A stretch of 64,000 bases of DNA, taken from positions 1 through 64,000 of the forward strand of contig JAATET010000078.1 of NCBI GenBank assembly GCA_015655545.1, in the 5' to 3' direction. Shown piece after piece: positions 42,413 to 51,349 of the stretch. The number at the start of each line of letters is the position of its first letter. The stretch's first letter is position 1. Source of the stretch: Chthoniobacterales bacterium (GTDB lineage: Bacteria; Verrucomicrobiota; Verrucomicrobiia; Chthoniobacterales; JAATET01). The notes beneath the pieces are model-generated. The model saw only the letters and a program-made list of their open reading frames with translations. It was not told the DNA's origin and searched no databases. Made by a program: the position numbers and the translations under genes.

Positions 42413-43423
42413 CTAACTGGCAGCGGCGTCCGTGCGAAAAATCGCCGCCGCTTCGGTGCGATTGCGCACGCCGAGCTTATGGAAGGCATTTTCCAAGTGC
42501 CGCTTCACCGTGCCTGCTGAAATCGCCATCCGTCCCGCGATTTCCTCATTGTGCATCCCTGTAACCGCCCAACCGAGCACCTCGCGCTCGCGCCTCGTGA
42601 CGCTTGCGCCGGCCGGCAGCGGATCCTTCGAGTGGCGCAGGGCGATCACGCCGCCTCCGGTGCCATCCGGAATGAACCAAAACTCGACCCGCTGACCGCT
42701 GCCGTTCCTGACCAGTGGCGCCGCCGCACCGCCACGCAGCCAATCCCTCATCGTTACCGGTAGCGAGCGGGTGGCTTGAAGCGTGAATCCGAACGCCCGC
42801 GCCACGTTTGCGCGCGTCTCCGCTGACCACATTTTCACCCGCCCTCGGCCATCGACCACGATTACATCCCCTTTCATCGCCCGGGTCGCGGCCAATCGCA
42901 CCGCATCCGCCGCGCGCGCCTCCGCCCAGATCGCCGGTAAATGCGTGGCCAGCAGCGTGAGCAGCACGCGCTCCTCTTCGGCAAACTTCCGCCACGGCCG
43001 CATCACGCACGCTGACGTCGGTGTGCCCGGACCGAGCACTAAGTTAATTCCGAGATCGTCTTCCTGACCCAGTAGGCGAAAGCATTTTTGGAAACAGTCC
43101 GTGCGTTCCCACCGAGCCCAGGAGGCGGAGTCCGAGACCGTCACAGCGCGCCTACTCCGATGTGAAACGGCCGGGTGGGAAGAGAGATCCTTCATGGTCA
43201 AATCCCGCGTCCGGACCACCGCCGCCGGGTCAGAACAGCGCATTGCGCGGAGATCCGGCCCAAACCCCACGATCACGAAATCTCCCGGAACCAGCGCTCC
43301 CACCCCCTCCACAAGCGCTCCTTCCATGTCGCCGGCCCGAGCCCGCGCTCGCAAATTTGCAACCGTCCGGTCCAACCGGTCGATGTCTCCCCATCGCAAT
43401 CGAATGAAATCTGTCGCCTTCAC
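42413..43423 (-). CDS. LuxR-type HTH transcriptional regulator
   Basis: C-terminal VTRREREVLGWAVTGMHNEEIAGRMAISAGTVKRHLENAFHKLGVRNRTEAAAI. Confidence 0.88.
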   Translation of the reverse strand: MKATDFIRLRWGDIDRLDRTVANLRARARAGDMEGALVEGVGALVPGDFVIVGFGPDLRAMRCSDPAAVVRTRDLTMKDLSSHPAVSHRSRRAVTVSDSASWARWERTDCFQKCFRLLGQEDDLGINLVLGPGTPTSACVMRPWRKFAEEERVLLTLLATHLPAIWAEARAADAVRLAATRAMKGDVIVVDGRGRVKMWSAETRANVARAFGFTLQATRSLPVTMRDWLRGGAAAPLVRNGSGQRVEFWFIPDGTGGGVIALRHSKDPLPAGASVTRREREVLGWAVTGMHNEEIAGRMAISAGTVKRHLENAFHKLGVRNRTEAAAIFRTDAAAS

Positions 43424-43487
43424 CTTTCATTAATACGCGCCTCACTTCGCGTTCGCTCTTCCTGATTTTCTCTTTATTATGAGCAGA

Positions 43488-43507
43488 AATGTGCCGATCG
43501 GCACATT
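43488..43507. promoter_or_regulatory. Perfect 20-bp palindrome, candidate operator
   Basis: AATGTGCCGATCGGCACATT is its own reverse complement; lies between the LuxR-type gene and the divergent cluster, followed by TTGACA at 43523. Confidence 0.6.
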
Positions 43508-43590
43508 GTTTTCGCATGCGGCTTGACAGAAATTCCCTCTATGCCGAACCACGACCATCTTCCGGATTTCGCACGCGCGCTCCGAGCGCC

Positions 43591-44098
43591 ATGAAATTGC
43601 CGGCTATGCTAAGCCCACGCCCGCGCTCCGTGTCCCGCTATCGCGCGCCCGGCGGACGGTCCGCCTCCTTCGTTCGAGTGGGCGGGCAGATGTTCGATCT
43701 CGACACATTGCTGGCGCCCGGCAGCGGATTCACCATCAGGAGCGCTGACGGAATCAACGCCTCCGGCCAGATCGCAGCGACCGGCACGAACGCTCGCGGC
43801 CAGACGCGTGCCCTCCTCCCCACGCCCATTCCCGACGCCGCGAGCGCGCCCGTCCTTCGCCTCCGAGGCAAAAAACGCCTCACCAAGACGCATTCCCGCC
43901 TCATCCTCTGCGGTACCAGCACCGACGCCATTCGCGTCGAGTCCAAAGCTGGCAAAAGCAGGTTCAAGAAGGCCAAAGGCACCGCGGCACGCTGGAAGAT
44001 TCCGCCTCACGACCCCGCGCATCGTCGTCAAAGGTCGCGCCACCGGTTCAGGCGGCACTTCGAAAACCCTTTGGGTTAAAATCAACCTCCGCGGGTGA
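43591..44098 (+). pseudogene. Frameshifted remnant of a HAF-like repeat protein with the shared basic C-terminal module
   Basis: One frame gives GGRSASFVRVGGQMFDLDTLL...GINASGQIAATG...LRLRGKKRLTKTHSRLILCGTSTDAIRVESKAGKSRFKKAKGTAARWKI; the module continues in another frame as RLTTPRIVVKGRATGSGGTSKTLWVKINLRG*. Confidence 0.65.
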
Positions 44099-44126
44099 TC
44101 GCGGCACTTTCCGAATCTAACCGGCC

Positions 44127-45764
44127 ATGACAACAGTCCTCCGCTCCCATCTCACCGCCGCGCTATTTGTCTTCGCCGCCGCCGGTCCCGCCGCGGCTGC
44201 CGGTGCTCTGGACCCGACTCTGACTGCCAACGCGGACGCGACCGTCTATGGGCTGATCCCCCAGATCGACGGACGGATCCTCGTTTCCGGCGCTTTTACT
44301 GCGATCAATGGCCAGTCGCGCGTCCGTCTCGCGCGGCTGGCGGCTGGCGGCACGATCGATCCCTCGTTTGCACCCCTCGCGAATGACCTCGTTTTCACCT
44401 TCCTTGTTCAGTCCGACGGCAAAGTCCTTGCGGGGGGGCTTTTTACTCAAATCGCCAGCCAACCGCGCAACCGCCTCGCCCGCCTCGAGGCCGACGGCGC
44501 ACTCGATGCATCGTTCGACCCGGATGCGAATGGCCCTGTTTATTGCGCGGTGCCGCAGGCTGATGGCAAGGTGCTCCTGGCTGGAAATTTCACTCAGATC
44601 GCCGGCCAGCCGCGCAACCGCGCGGCCCGCCTGAATGCCGACGGCACGCTCGATGCCGGATTCGATCCCAACGTGAACGGCGAGGTGGACGTTGTGGCCG
44701 TTCAACCCGATGGCAAGGTGCTCATCGGTGGATTATTCAGCCAGATCGGCGGCCAGCCGCGCGGTCAAGCCGCGCGCCTCAATGTCGATGGCACCCTGGA
44801 CCCATCGTTCAATCCCAACGCGAACGCCGGCGTTTTCAACCTGGCCGTGCAAGCCGACGGGAAAATCATCCTCGGCGGATATTTCACTCAAATCGGTGGC
44901 CAGCCACGCAATCACATCGCCCGCTGCAATCTCGACGGCACGCTAGACACCTCGTTCGATCCCGATGCGAATGGCAACGTTTTCAGCGTGGTTCTGCAGA
45001 CCAACGGCGGGATCATCCTCGCTGGACAATTCACTCAAGTCGGCGGCCAGCCCCGAAACCGCGTCGCGCGGGTGGACGCGGGGGGCACCCTGGACCCCTC
45101 GTTTAATCCCGACGCGAACTCCACCGTCAATACCGTCTACTTGCAGGCCGACGGCCGGGTTCTCCTGGGCGGCGATTTCACTCAAATCGGCGGACTTCCC
45201 GCCGCCCGCATCGCCCGGGTTCTCAATGATCCGGCCACACAGCATCTCACGATCACCAGCGCCAATCGTGTCCTTTGGCTGCGCGGCGGCGCCTCTCCCG
45301 AGGCCACGAGCGTCACCTTCGAGCTCTCGACGGATGGAGGATTCGTCCCCCTTGGCGCAGGAACCCGCACGACGGGGGGCTGGGAACTCGACGGCCTTGC
45401 GCTCCCCGCCGCTGGCATCATCCGCGCCCGGGCTCGGACTATGGGTGGCTTTGGGAATGACTTCACAGCGCTAGTGGAATCCCGGTCCAGCTTCACTTTT
45501 TCCGGCCCTATCCCAACGATTGCCGCCAAGGGCAAAGCCACCATAAAAACGAGTCGCAAACGCGTCACCCTCCGCGGCACCTCCACCAACGCCACCAGCG
45601 TCGAATTTAAGGCCCGCAAAGGCGGCTTCAAACCCGCCAAGGGCCCCGTCGCCAATTGGAAAATCCTCCTCCGCATCGAGTCCAAACGCTCCGTCGCCAA
45701 GATTCGCGCCGTCGGACCCGGAGGCACGTCTGCTCCCCTCAAAATCAAGGTTCTGCAAAGATGA
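44127..45764 (+). CDS. Secreted delta-60 repeat protein with shared basic C-terminal module
   Basis: Signal peptide; seven or so units of NGxVxxxxxQxDGKxLxGGxFTQIGGQPRNRxARLxxDGTLDxSFxP; C-terminal KGKATIKTSRKRVTLRGTST... Confidence 0.88.
   Translation: MTTVLRSHLTAALFVFAAAGPAAAAGALDPTLTANADATVYGLIPQIDGRILVSGAFTAINGQSRVRLARLAAGGTIDPSFAPLANDLVFTFLVQSDGKVLAGGLFTQIASQPRNRLARLEADGALDASFDPDANGPVYCAVPQADGKVLLAGNFTQIAGQPRNRAARLNADGTLDAGFDPNVNGEVDVVAVQPDGKVLIGGLFSQIGGQPRGQAARLNVDGTLDPSFNPNANAGVFNLAVQADGKIILGGYFTQIGGQPRNHIARCNLDGTLDTSFDPDANGNVFSVVLQTNGGIILAGQFTQVGGQPRNRVARVDAGGTLDPSFNPDANSTVNTVYLQADGRVLLGGDFTQIGGLPAARIARVLNDPATQHLTITSANRVLWLRGGASPEATSVTFELSTDGGFVPLGAGTRTTGGWELDGLALPAAGIIRARARTMGGFGNDFTALVESRSSFTFSGPIPTIAAKGKATIKTSRKRVTLRGTSTNATSVEFKARKGGFKPAKGPVANWKILLRIESKRSVAKIRAVGPGGTSAPLKIKVLQR
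44212..45195 (+). repeat. Intragenic delta-60 repeats (~50 aa / ~150 bp units)
   Basis: Recurrent FTQIGGQPRNR and DGTLDxSFDPxAN blocks. Confidence 0.85.
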
Positions 45765-48163
45765 ATGCGACTACAAACGCATCAAATCCCGGCCTGCCGC
45801 CGACTGAGGTCCGTCGTCCAGGGCCTTCCTCGCTCGCTCTCTTGATCGTTCTCTCCGCGATCGGCTCGGTATTCGGAGGCAACGACCGATCCGGCGCCAG
45901 CGCGACGGGTGCACCCGCCGCCCTCCCGGCCTCGGACTGGAGTGGCATCCGCGCCGCCTACGAGGCCGGACGACTCCAGATCGTCGAGCAGTCGGACGGC
46001 CACCACACCGCGCGCAACCCCGGCCAGGCCTGGCACACCCGCTTCGACGGGCGCGGATTTCACGTGGAGCCCGCCGCCGCCGATTGGCGCTGGGGCCTCG
46101 CCTTGCGCGCTTATGATGCCGGGGAGGGTCACCGCGTCCAGTTGCGCGCTCCCGCATCCGTGACCGCCGAGGCGAACCGGCTCGCCACCCGATGGGATGA
46201 CGTGCTCTCCGAGTGGTTCGTCAACGGTAGCAACGGTCTCGAGCAGGGCTGGACGATCGCCCGCAATCCAGTCCCCTCGGCTGACACTCCGCTCCGCCTC
46301 GAGCTCGGCGTCACCGGCGGTCTGGCTGCCCGCGTCTCGTCCGATGGCAAACAGGTCACCTTTGCGAACGGCTCCGGCCCCGCCGTCGTCACCTACGCCG
46401 GCCTTCGCGCCTGGGATGCGGACGGCCGTGACGTGCCCGTGCGTTTCGCGGCCTTGGAGAGCCGTTCATCGAGTGCCACGACCGGCCGGTTCGCGGTGGA
46501 GGTCGACACTCGCGGCGGCCGTTATCCGCTCACCATCGATCCCGTTGCACAACAGGCCTACGTGAAGGCATCCAACACCGATGCCGGCGACCTGTTCGGC
46601 AGAAGCGTGGCGATCTCTGGCGATACGGTCGTCGTCGGGGCGCCGGGCGAAGATGGCGACGGCATCGCGGCATCCGGCACGAGCGACGGGACCAACGGCG
46701 ACCCGACCGACAATTCCATCGCCACGGCTGGCGCGGCCTACGTGTTCGTCCGCTCCGGCGGAGGCTGGGCGCAGCAAGCGTATCTCAAGGGCGTCGTCTA
46801 TCCCTTCATCGCACCAGCGGTGAACGACGGTTTCGGCGCGTCGGTCGCGATCGTGGGCGATACGATCGTCGTCGGCGCAAGCGGTAAAACCTCAAACAAG
46901 GGTGCCGCCTTTGTCTTCACCCGATCCGGAGGCTCCTGGTCCGCGGCCCCAGTTCGCCTTCTGGCCTATCCGACTCCCGACGAGTCGGGTTCGTTCGGCT
47001 TATCGGTGGGAATTTCGGGCGACACCATTGTCGTGGGTGCGATTGATTCTCCTGCTCCGGGATCCTACATTGGCCGGGCTTGCGTGTTCGTTCGCACGGG
47101 GACGAATTGGTCCTTGCAGGCTAACCTGCAAGCCTCGAACCCCGAATCACTTGACGCCTTCGGCAGCTCCGTGGCCATATCCGGTGAGACGCTCGTCGTC
47201 GGAGCGCCGAATGAGGGCAGCAGCGAAACGGGAACCGAAGGAACGGGAGCCAACAACAATTCACCGCAATCTGGCGCGGCTTATGTTTTCATCCGCGCGG
47301 GCGGCTTCTGGAGCCAACAGGCCTACGTGAAGGCCTCGAATACCGGACAATACGACCGGTTCGGGACGTCCGTCGCTCTCGAAGGCAACACGCTCGTCGT
47401 CGGCGCCAACTTGGAAGGAAGTGCCACTCAGGAGGTCAATGGGGACCAATCCGACAATAGCCAGTTGGGTAACGGCGCGGCCTATGTCTTCGAACGCAAT
47501 GGCGATTCTTGGCGCCAGACGACCTACTTGAAGGCTTTCGAGCGAAGCGTGCATAGCGGATTCGGCGGATCGGTCGGCCTGTCCGGAAATCGTATTGTCG
47601 TCGGCGCTCCGTATGAAACCGGTGAATTTGGCGAAAGCGGAGCAGCCTACACTTTCGAGCGCACGGGCGCATCGTGGAAGCCGTTTGCCTCCCTGAGAGC
47701 GTCCCACCCCGATGCAAGCGATGACTTCAGCTCGAGCGTCGCGATCTCCGGCAACACGGTGGTCGTCGGTGCCCGCGCCGAGGACAGCATCCGGGTGGGC
47801 ATCAACGGAAACGAGACCGACAATAGTGCGGCCGACGCTGGAGCCGCCTACATCTTCACCCTCACGCCGCCCCCGTCCGTCCGCGGCACCGCAGCACCCG
47901 CCGTCCGCGTGAAGGGCAAAAAGACCCTCCGCACCACCGCCGCCCGCGTCGTGATCAAAGGCACCGCCACCGACCCGGACGCCGACCTGACCCGCGTGGA
48001 AGTCAAAGTCGGCAAGGCCAAATGGAAAAAAGCCCGCGGCTTGGAAAAATGGCGCTTCGTCGTGCGCGGCCTGAAACTCGGCCGCACGAAAATCAAGGTC
48101 CGCGCCCTCGATGCCACCGGCCGCTATTCCTCACCCGTCAAGCTCACCATCTTCCACCGCTAA
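45761..48163 (+). CDS. Secreted FG-GAP repeat protein with shared basic C-terminal module
   Basis: ATG overlaps the upstream stop (ATGA). Repeats DLFGRSVAISGDTVVVGAPGED, DAFGSSVAISGETLVVGAPNEG etc.; C-terminal VRVKGKKTLRTTAARVVIKGTATDPDADLTRVEVKVGKAKWKKARG. Confidence 0.88.
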   Translation: MNATTNASNPGLPPTEVRRPGPSSLALLIVLSAIGSVFGGNDRSGASATGAPAALPASDWSGIRAAYEAGRLQIVEQSDGHHTARNPGQAWHTRFDGRGFHVEPAAADWRWGLALRAYDAGEGHRVQLRAPASVTAEANRLATRWDDVLSEWFVNGSNGLEQGWTIARNPVPSADTPLRLELGVTGGLAARVSSDGKQVTFANGSGPAVVTYAGLRAWDADGRDVPVRFAALESRSSSATTGRFAVEVDTRGGRYPLTIDPVAQQAYVKASNTDAGDLFGRSVAISGDTVVVGAPGEDGDGIAASGTSDGTNGDPTDNSIATAGAAYVFVRSGGGWAQQAYLKGVVYPFIAPAVNDGFGASVAIVGDTIVVGASGKTSNKGAAFVFTRSGGSWSAAPVRLLAYPTPDESGSFGLSVGISGDTIVVGAIDSPAPGSYIGRACVFVRTGTNWSLQANLQASNPESLDAFGSSVAISGETLVVGAPNEGSSETGTEGTGANNNSPQSGAAYVFIRAGGFWSQQAYVKASNTGQYDRFGTSVALEGNTLVVGANLEGSATQEVNGDQSDNSQLGNGAAYVFERNGDSWRQTTYLKAFERSVHSGFGGSVGLSGNRIVVGAPYETGEFGESGAAYTFERTGASWKPFASLRASHPDASDDFSSSVAISGNTVVVGARAEDSIRVGINGNETDNSAADAGAAYIFTLTPPPSVRGTAAPAVRVKGKKTLRTTAARVVIKGTATDPDADLTRVEVKVGKAKWKKARGLEKWRFVVRGLKLGRTKIKVRALDATGRYSSPVKLTIFHR

Positions 48164-48199
48164 AATCCGTCCACTTGAATCCCTGAGGCAAACGGAATT

Positions 48200-51100
48200 A
48201 TGAAAAAACGACCTGCCTTTTTCCGTGCCGCCCGACTCCTGCCCGCGCTCGTTGGCCCGGTTTTCGTCCACGCCGATCCCATCACCTGGCTGGCCGCGCC
48301 TTCCAATGCCGACTGGTCCACCTTCACCAACTGGTCGCCCGGTCTTGTGCCGAACAGCCCGGCCGATACAGCCGTCTTCGCGGGCACGGCGACACCCGGG
48401 GTTTCGCTGTCGGCATTCGCGACCGTCAACGGGATCACGTTCACTCCCGCCGCAGCCGCCAATCCCTTTACCATCACGGTGCTGCGATCAAACGCCTCCG
48501 TGGTGCTCGAACTCAGCGGCGCGGGCATCATCAACAACTCCGGGACCACGCAGAGCTTCGTGGCCGGCGCCACCGCGTCGGGTGTGCAAGGCAACATCCG
48601 CTTTTCAAACGCCGCCACAGCCGGCACGCAGACGTCGTTCCTCACGATCGGCGGCGCCGACGGGTCCGGCGGAGGCGAGATTGACTTTGTCGGCACGGCG
48701 ACCGCCGGCGCCGCGACGTTCACGAATCGCGGAGCTGTGGAGGCCTTTTCCTCCGGCGGCTCCACGACTCTTACCGAGGACGCTACTGCCGACACCGCGA
48801 CGTTCGCCGCCGAGGGCAGCACCGTCGCCGACGCACGGGGCGGTCTCACGGCCTTCACTGGCAACGCCCGCGCGGGCAGCGCCACCCTGATCACCCTCGG
48901 AGGCAGCAATGACGGCGAAGGCGGCACAACGTCCTTTAGCGGCTCCGCCGATGGCGGGAACGCGCGCGCCATCACGCAGGGGAACGGCCGTTTCGACATC
49001 AGCGGGATCACCGCAGGCGCTTTGCAAATCGGCTCGATCGAAGGCAGCGGCTACTATTATCTCGGCGGTAAGCGGCTCACCGCCGGTGGCAATGGCCTCA
49101 GCACCACGGTCACCGGGATTCTCTTCGACGCCGGCAACGGCGGATCACTCGCGAAGGTCGGCGCGGGCACGCTCACCCTCATGCAGAGCAATTCCTTCTC
49201 CGGCGGCGTCTCGGTCTCCGGCGGTCGGCTGCAGGCCGCTGCCAACGGAGCCCTGGGCACGGGCGCGGCCACCATCACCGGCGGCACCCTCGAAATCGCC
49301 GCGGATACCGCGGTGGCGAACGCGATTACCCTCACGGCCGGCACGCTCGCCGTCAACGGCACCACCCAGACCGGCCAGCTCACCCTGACCGCCGGCACAA
49401 TTACCGGCACCGGCACGATCAATCAGCCCTTCACCCTCGGGCAGAACCTCACCCTCGCGCCGGGCAACGGCCCGGGCACCCTCCATACCGTCGGTGAGAA
49501 CTGGGCCGGCGGCGGGCGCTATCTTTGGGAGTTCAATCGCGTGACGGCCGCCGGCGGGAATCAAACCAGCCTGCGCGGCCTCGACCTCGGCGCGGACTTT
49601 CTCGCCCTCGCCGGCCAGCTCTCGATTACCGCGACCAGCGCCGATCCCTTCCGTCTTGACCTCGCAGGCCTCGATCTCGCCGGCGCTCCCGGCGCGGTGG
49701 ACGGCTGGGATCCCAACCGCAGCTACCAGTGGACCCTCGCGACGGCCAGCGGCGGCATCTTCGGCTTCGCGACGGACAAATTTGCCCTCGACGCGACTGC
49801 CTTTGCCGCCGCGAACGCGGTCAACGGCATTTTCTCCCTTGGCCAGACGGGCAACGATCTGGTGCTCAGCTACGTCGCGGTTCTCGAGCCCACGACCTTC
49901 GCCCTGCTCGCCATCGGCGGCCTGGCGATCGCCGGGCTTCGCACCCGATTCCGTCGCCAAAGTCGAAAATCCGCATTCCCGATTTCGCCGTCCCCAATGA
50001 AAACCGCCATCCACTGCCTCGCCCTCGCCGCCGCGATCCATCTCGTGCCCGCCTCCGCCCAGGCCGCTGGCGCGCAAGGGTGGACGGCCACCTCCCTCCA
50101 CCCCGCCGGCGCGACCTCTTCCTATCTCCGGGCCACCACCGGCACGCAACAGGCAGGCGTCGCCTATTTCAGTCCCGGCTTCTCCACCCCGCACGCGGGC
50201 ATCTGGGCCGGCTCGCCCGCCAACTTCGTGGACTTGCATCCCTCCGGCGCGACCTCCTCCGTGCTCGATGCGACCAACGGTGCCCAGCAGGCCGGCTCCA
50301 TCACCGTCCCCATTCCCGTGCCGATCCCCGCGCCGCCCTACGTTCAAATCGAATACCACGAATTCGCAGTCATGTGGGCCGGCACTGCCGCCAGCGCCGT
50401 CAATCTGCACCCCGCGACCGCGACCACTTCCCATCTCCGTGCCATCGCCGGCACCCAGCAGGCGGGCTATGCTGTGACCGACAATTCCGAACACGCGGTC
50501 GTCTGGGCCGGCACCGCCGCCAGCTTTCAGGACATTCATCCCGACGGCTCGACCGAGTCCTTCCTCACCGCCACCACCGGCACTCAACAAGCAGGCCGCG
50601 CCACCTTCAACGGCCACGCCCACGCGGGTATCTGGGCTGGCACCAAACAGAGCTTCGTGGATTTAAATCCCTCTGGCGCGAGCGCCTCATACGTCGCTGC
50701 CACTACCGGCGCCCAACAGGCGGGAGGGGCCACGATCAACGGTGACTCCCACGCGGGCACCTGGGTCGGCACCGCCGCCAGCTTCACGGATTTGAATCCC
50801 GCTGGCACCACCTCTTCCGAACTCTACGCCACCACCGGCACCCGGCAGGCCGGCTATGCCTACATCAACGGCGAATCGCACGCGGGCATCTGGGCCGGCA
50901 CCGCCGCCAGTTTCGTCGACCTCCATTCTGTCCTTCCCGCTGCCTACACCTCTTCCGCGGCCTATGCGATCTGGACCGACGGCGTCACCATTCTTGTCGC
51001 CGGCGACGCCGAAAATGCTGTGGCCAACCGCCAGGAAGCCATGCTCTGGCGCTTCACCTTCGTCGCCCCCACCGTCCGCGTCTCCGGCAAGCATACCCGC

Positions 51101-51340
51101 CGCGTCGCCGCCACGAAGCTCACCTTCAAAGGCACCGCCGCCGATGCGAACGGCGACCTCGCCCGCGTTGAAGTCAAAGTCGGCAAGGCGAAGTGGAAAA
51201 AGGCGCGCGGACTGGAAAAGTGGCGCTTCGTCGCTTACCATCTGAAAATCGGCCGGACGAAAATCCAGGTTCGCGCCACCGATACCACGGGTCTCCGTTC
51301 AAGCCCCGCCAGGCTCACGATCATCCGCCAGTCCCACTGA
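48200..51340 (+). CDS. Fusion ORF: PEP-CTERM beta-strand-repeat protein continuing in frame into a HAF-like repeat protein with shared basic C-terminal module
   Basis: N-terminal signal MKKRPAFFRAARLLPALVGPVFVHA; GAGTLTLMQSNSFSGGVSVSGGRLQA autotransporter-associated strand; internal PEP-CTERM-like LEPTTFALLAIGGLAIAGLRTRFRRQ; second signal MKTAIHCLALAAAIHLVPASAQA at residue 600. Confidence 0.8.
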   Translation: MKKRPAFFRAARLLPALVGPVFVHADPITWLAAPSNADWSTFTNWSPGLVPNSPADTAVFAGTATPGVSLSAFATVNGITFTPAAAANPFTITVLRSNASVVLELSGAGIINNSGTTQSFVAGATASGVQGNIRFSNAATAGTQTSFLTIGGADGSGGGEIDFVGTATAGAATFTNRGAVEAFSSGGSTTLTEDATADTATFAAEGSTVADARGGLTAFTGNARAGSATLITLGGSNDGEGGTTSFSGSADGGNARAITQGNGRFDISGITAGALQIGSIEGSGYYYLGGKRLTAGGNGLSTTVTGILFDAGNGGSLAKVGAGTLTLMQSNSFSGGVSVSGGRLQAAANGALGTGAATITGGTLEIAADTAVANAITLTAGTLAVNGTTQTGQLTLTAGTITGTGTINQPFTLGQNLTLAPGNGPGTLHTVGENWAGGGRYLWEFNRVTAAGGNQTSLRGLDLGADFLALAGQLSITATSADPFRLDLAGLDLAGAPGAVDGWDPNRSYQWTLATASGGIFGFATDKFALDATAFAAANAVNGIFSLGQTGNDLVLSYVAVLEPTTFALLAIGGLAIAGLRTRFRRQSRKSAFPISPSPMKTAIHCLALAAAIHLVPASAQAAGAQGWTATSLHPAGATSSYLRATTGTQQAGVAYFSPGFSTPHAGIWAGSPANFVDLHPSGATSSVLDATNGAQQAGSITVPIPVPIPAPPYVQIEYHEFAVMWAGTAASAVNLHPATATTSHLRAIAGTQQAGYAVTDNSEHAVVWAGTAASFQDIHPDGSTESFLTATTGTQQAGRATFNGHAHAGIWAGTKQSFVDLNPSGASASYVAATTGAQQAGGATINGDSHAGTWVGTAASFTDLNPAGTTSSELYATTGTRQAGYAYINGESHAGIWAGTAASFVDLHSVLPAAYTSSAAYAIWTDGVTILVAGDAENAVANRQEAMLWRFTFVAPTVRVSGKHTRRVAATKLTFKGTAADANGDLARVEVKVGKAKWKKARGLEKWRFVAYHLKIGRTKIQVRATDTTGLRSSPARLTIIRQSH
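50095..50930 (+). repeat. Intragenic HAF-like repeats, 43-aa (129-bp) unit
   Basis: LHPATATTSHLRAIAGTQQAGYAVTDNSEHAVVWAGTAASFQD and successive 43-aa units; the two N-terminal units are longer. Confidence 0.85.
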
Positions 51341-51349
51341 AATCCAGTC

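Noticed and set aside
44212-45195. Possible CRISPR array because of regularly spaced repeats
   Set aside because: Repeats are in-frame coding delta-60 units with no short identical repeat/unique spacer structure; no cas genes in the window.
49145-50623. 492-aa Gly-rich minus-strand ORF
   Set aside because: Antisense shadow of the repeats in the PEP-CTERM/HAF fusion gene.
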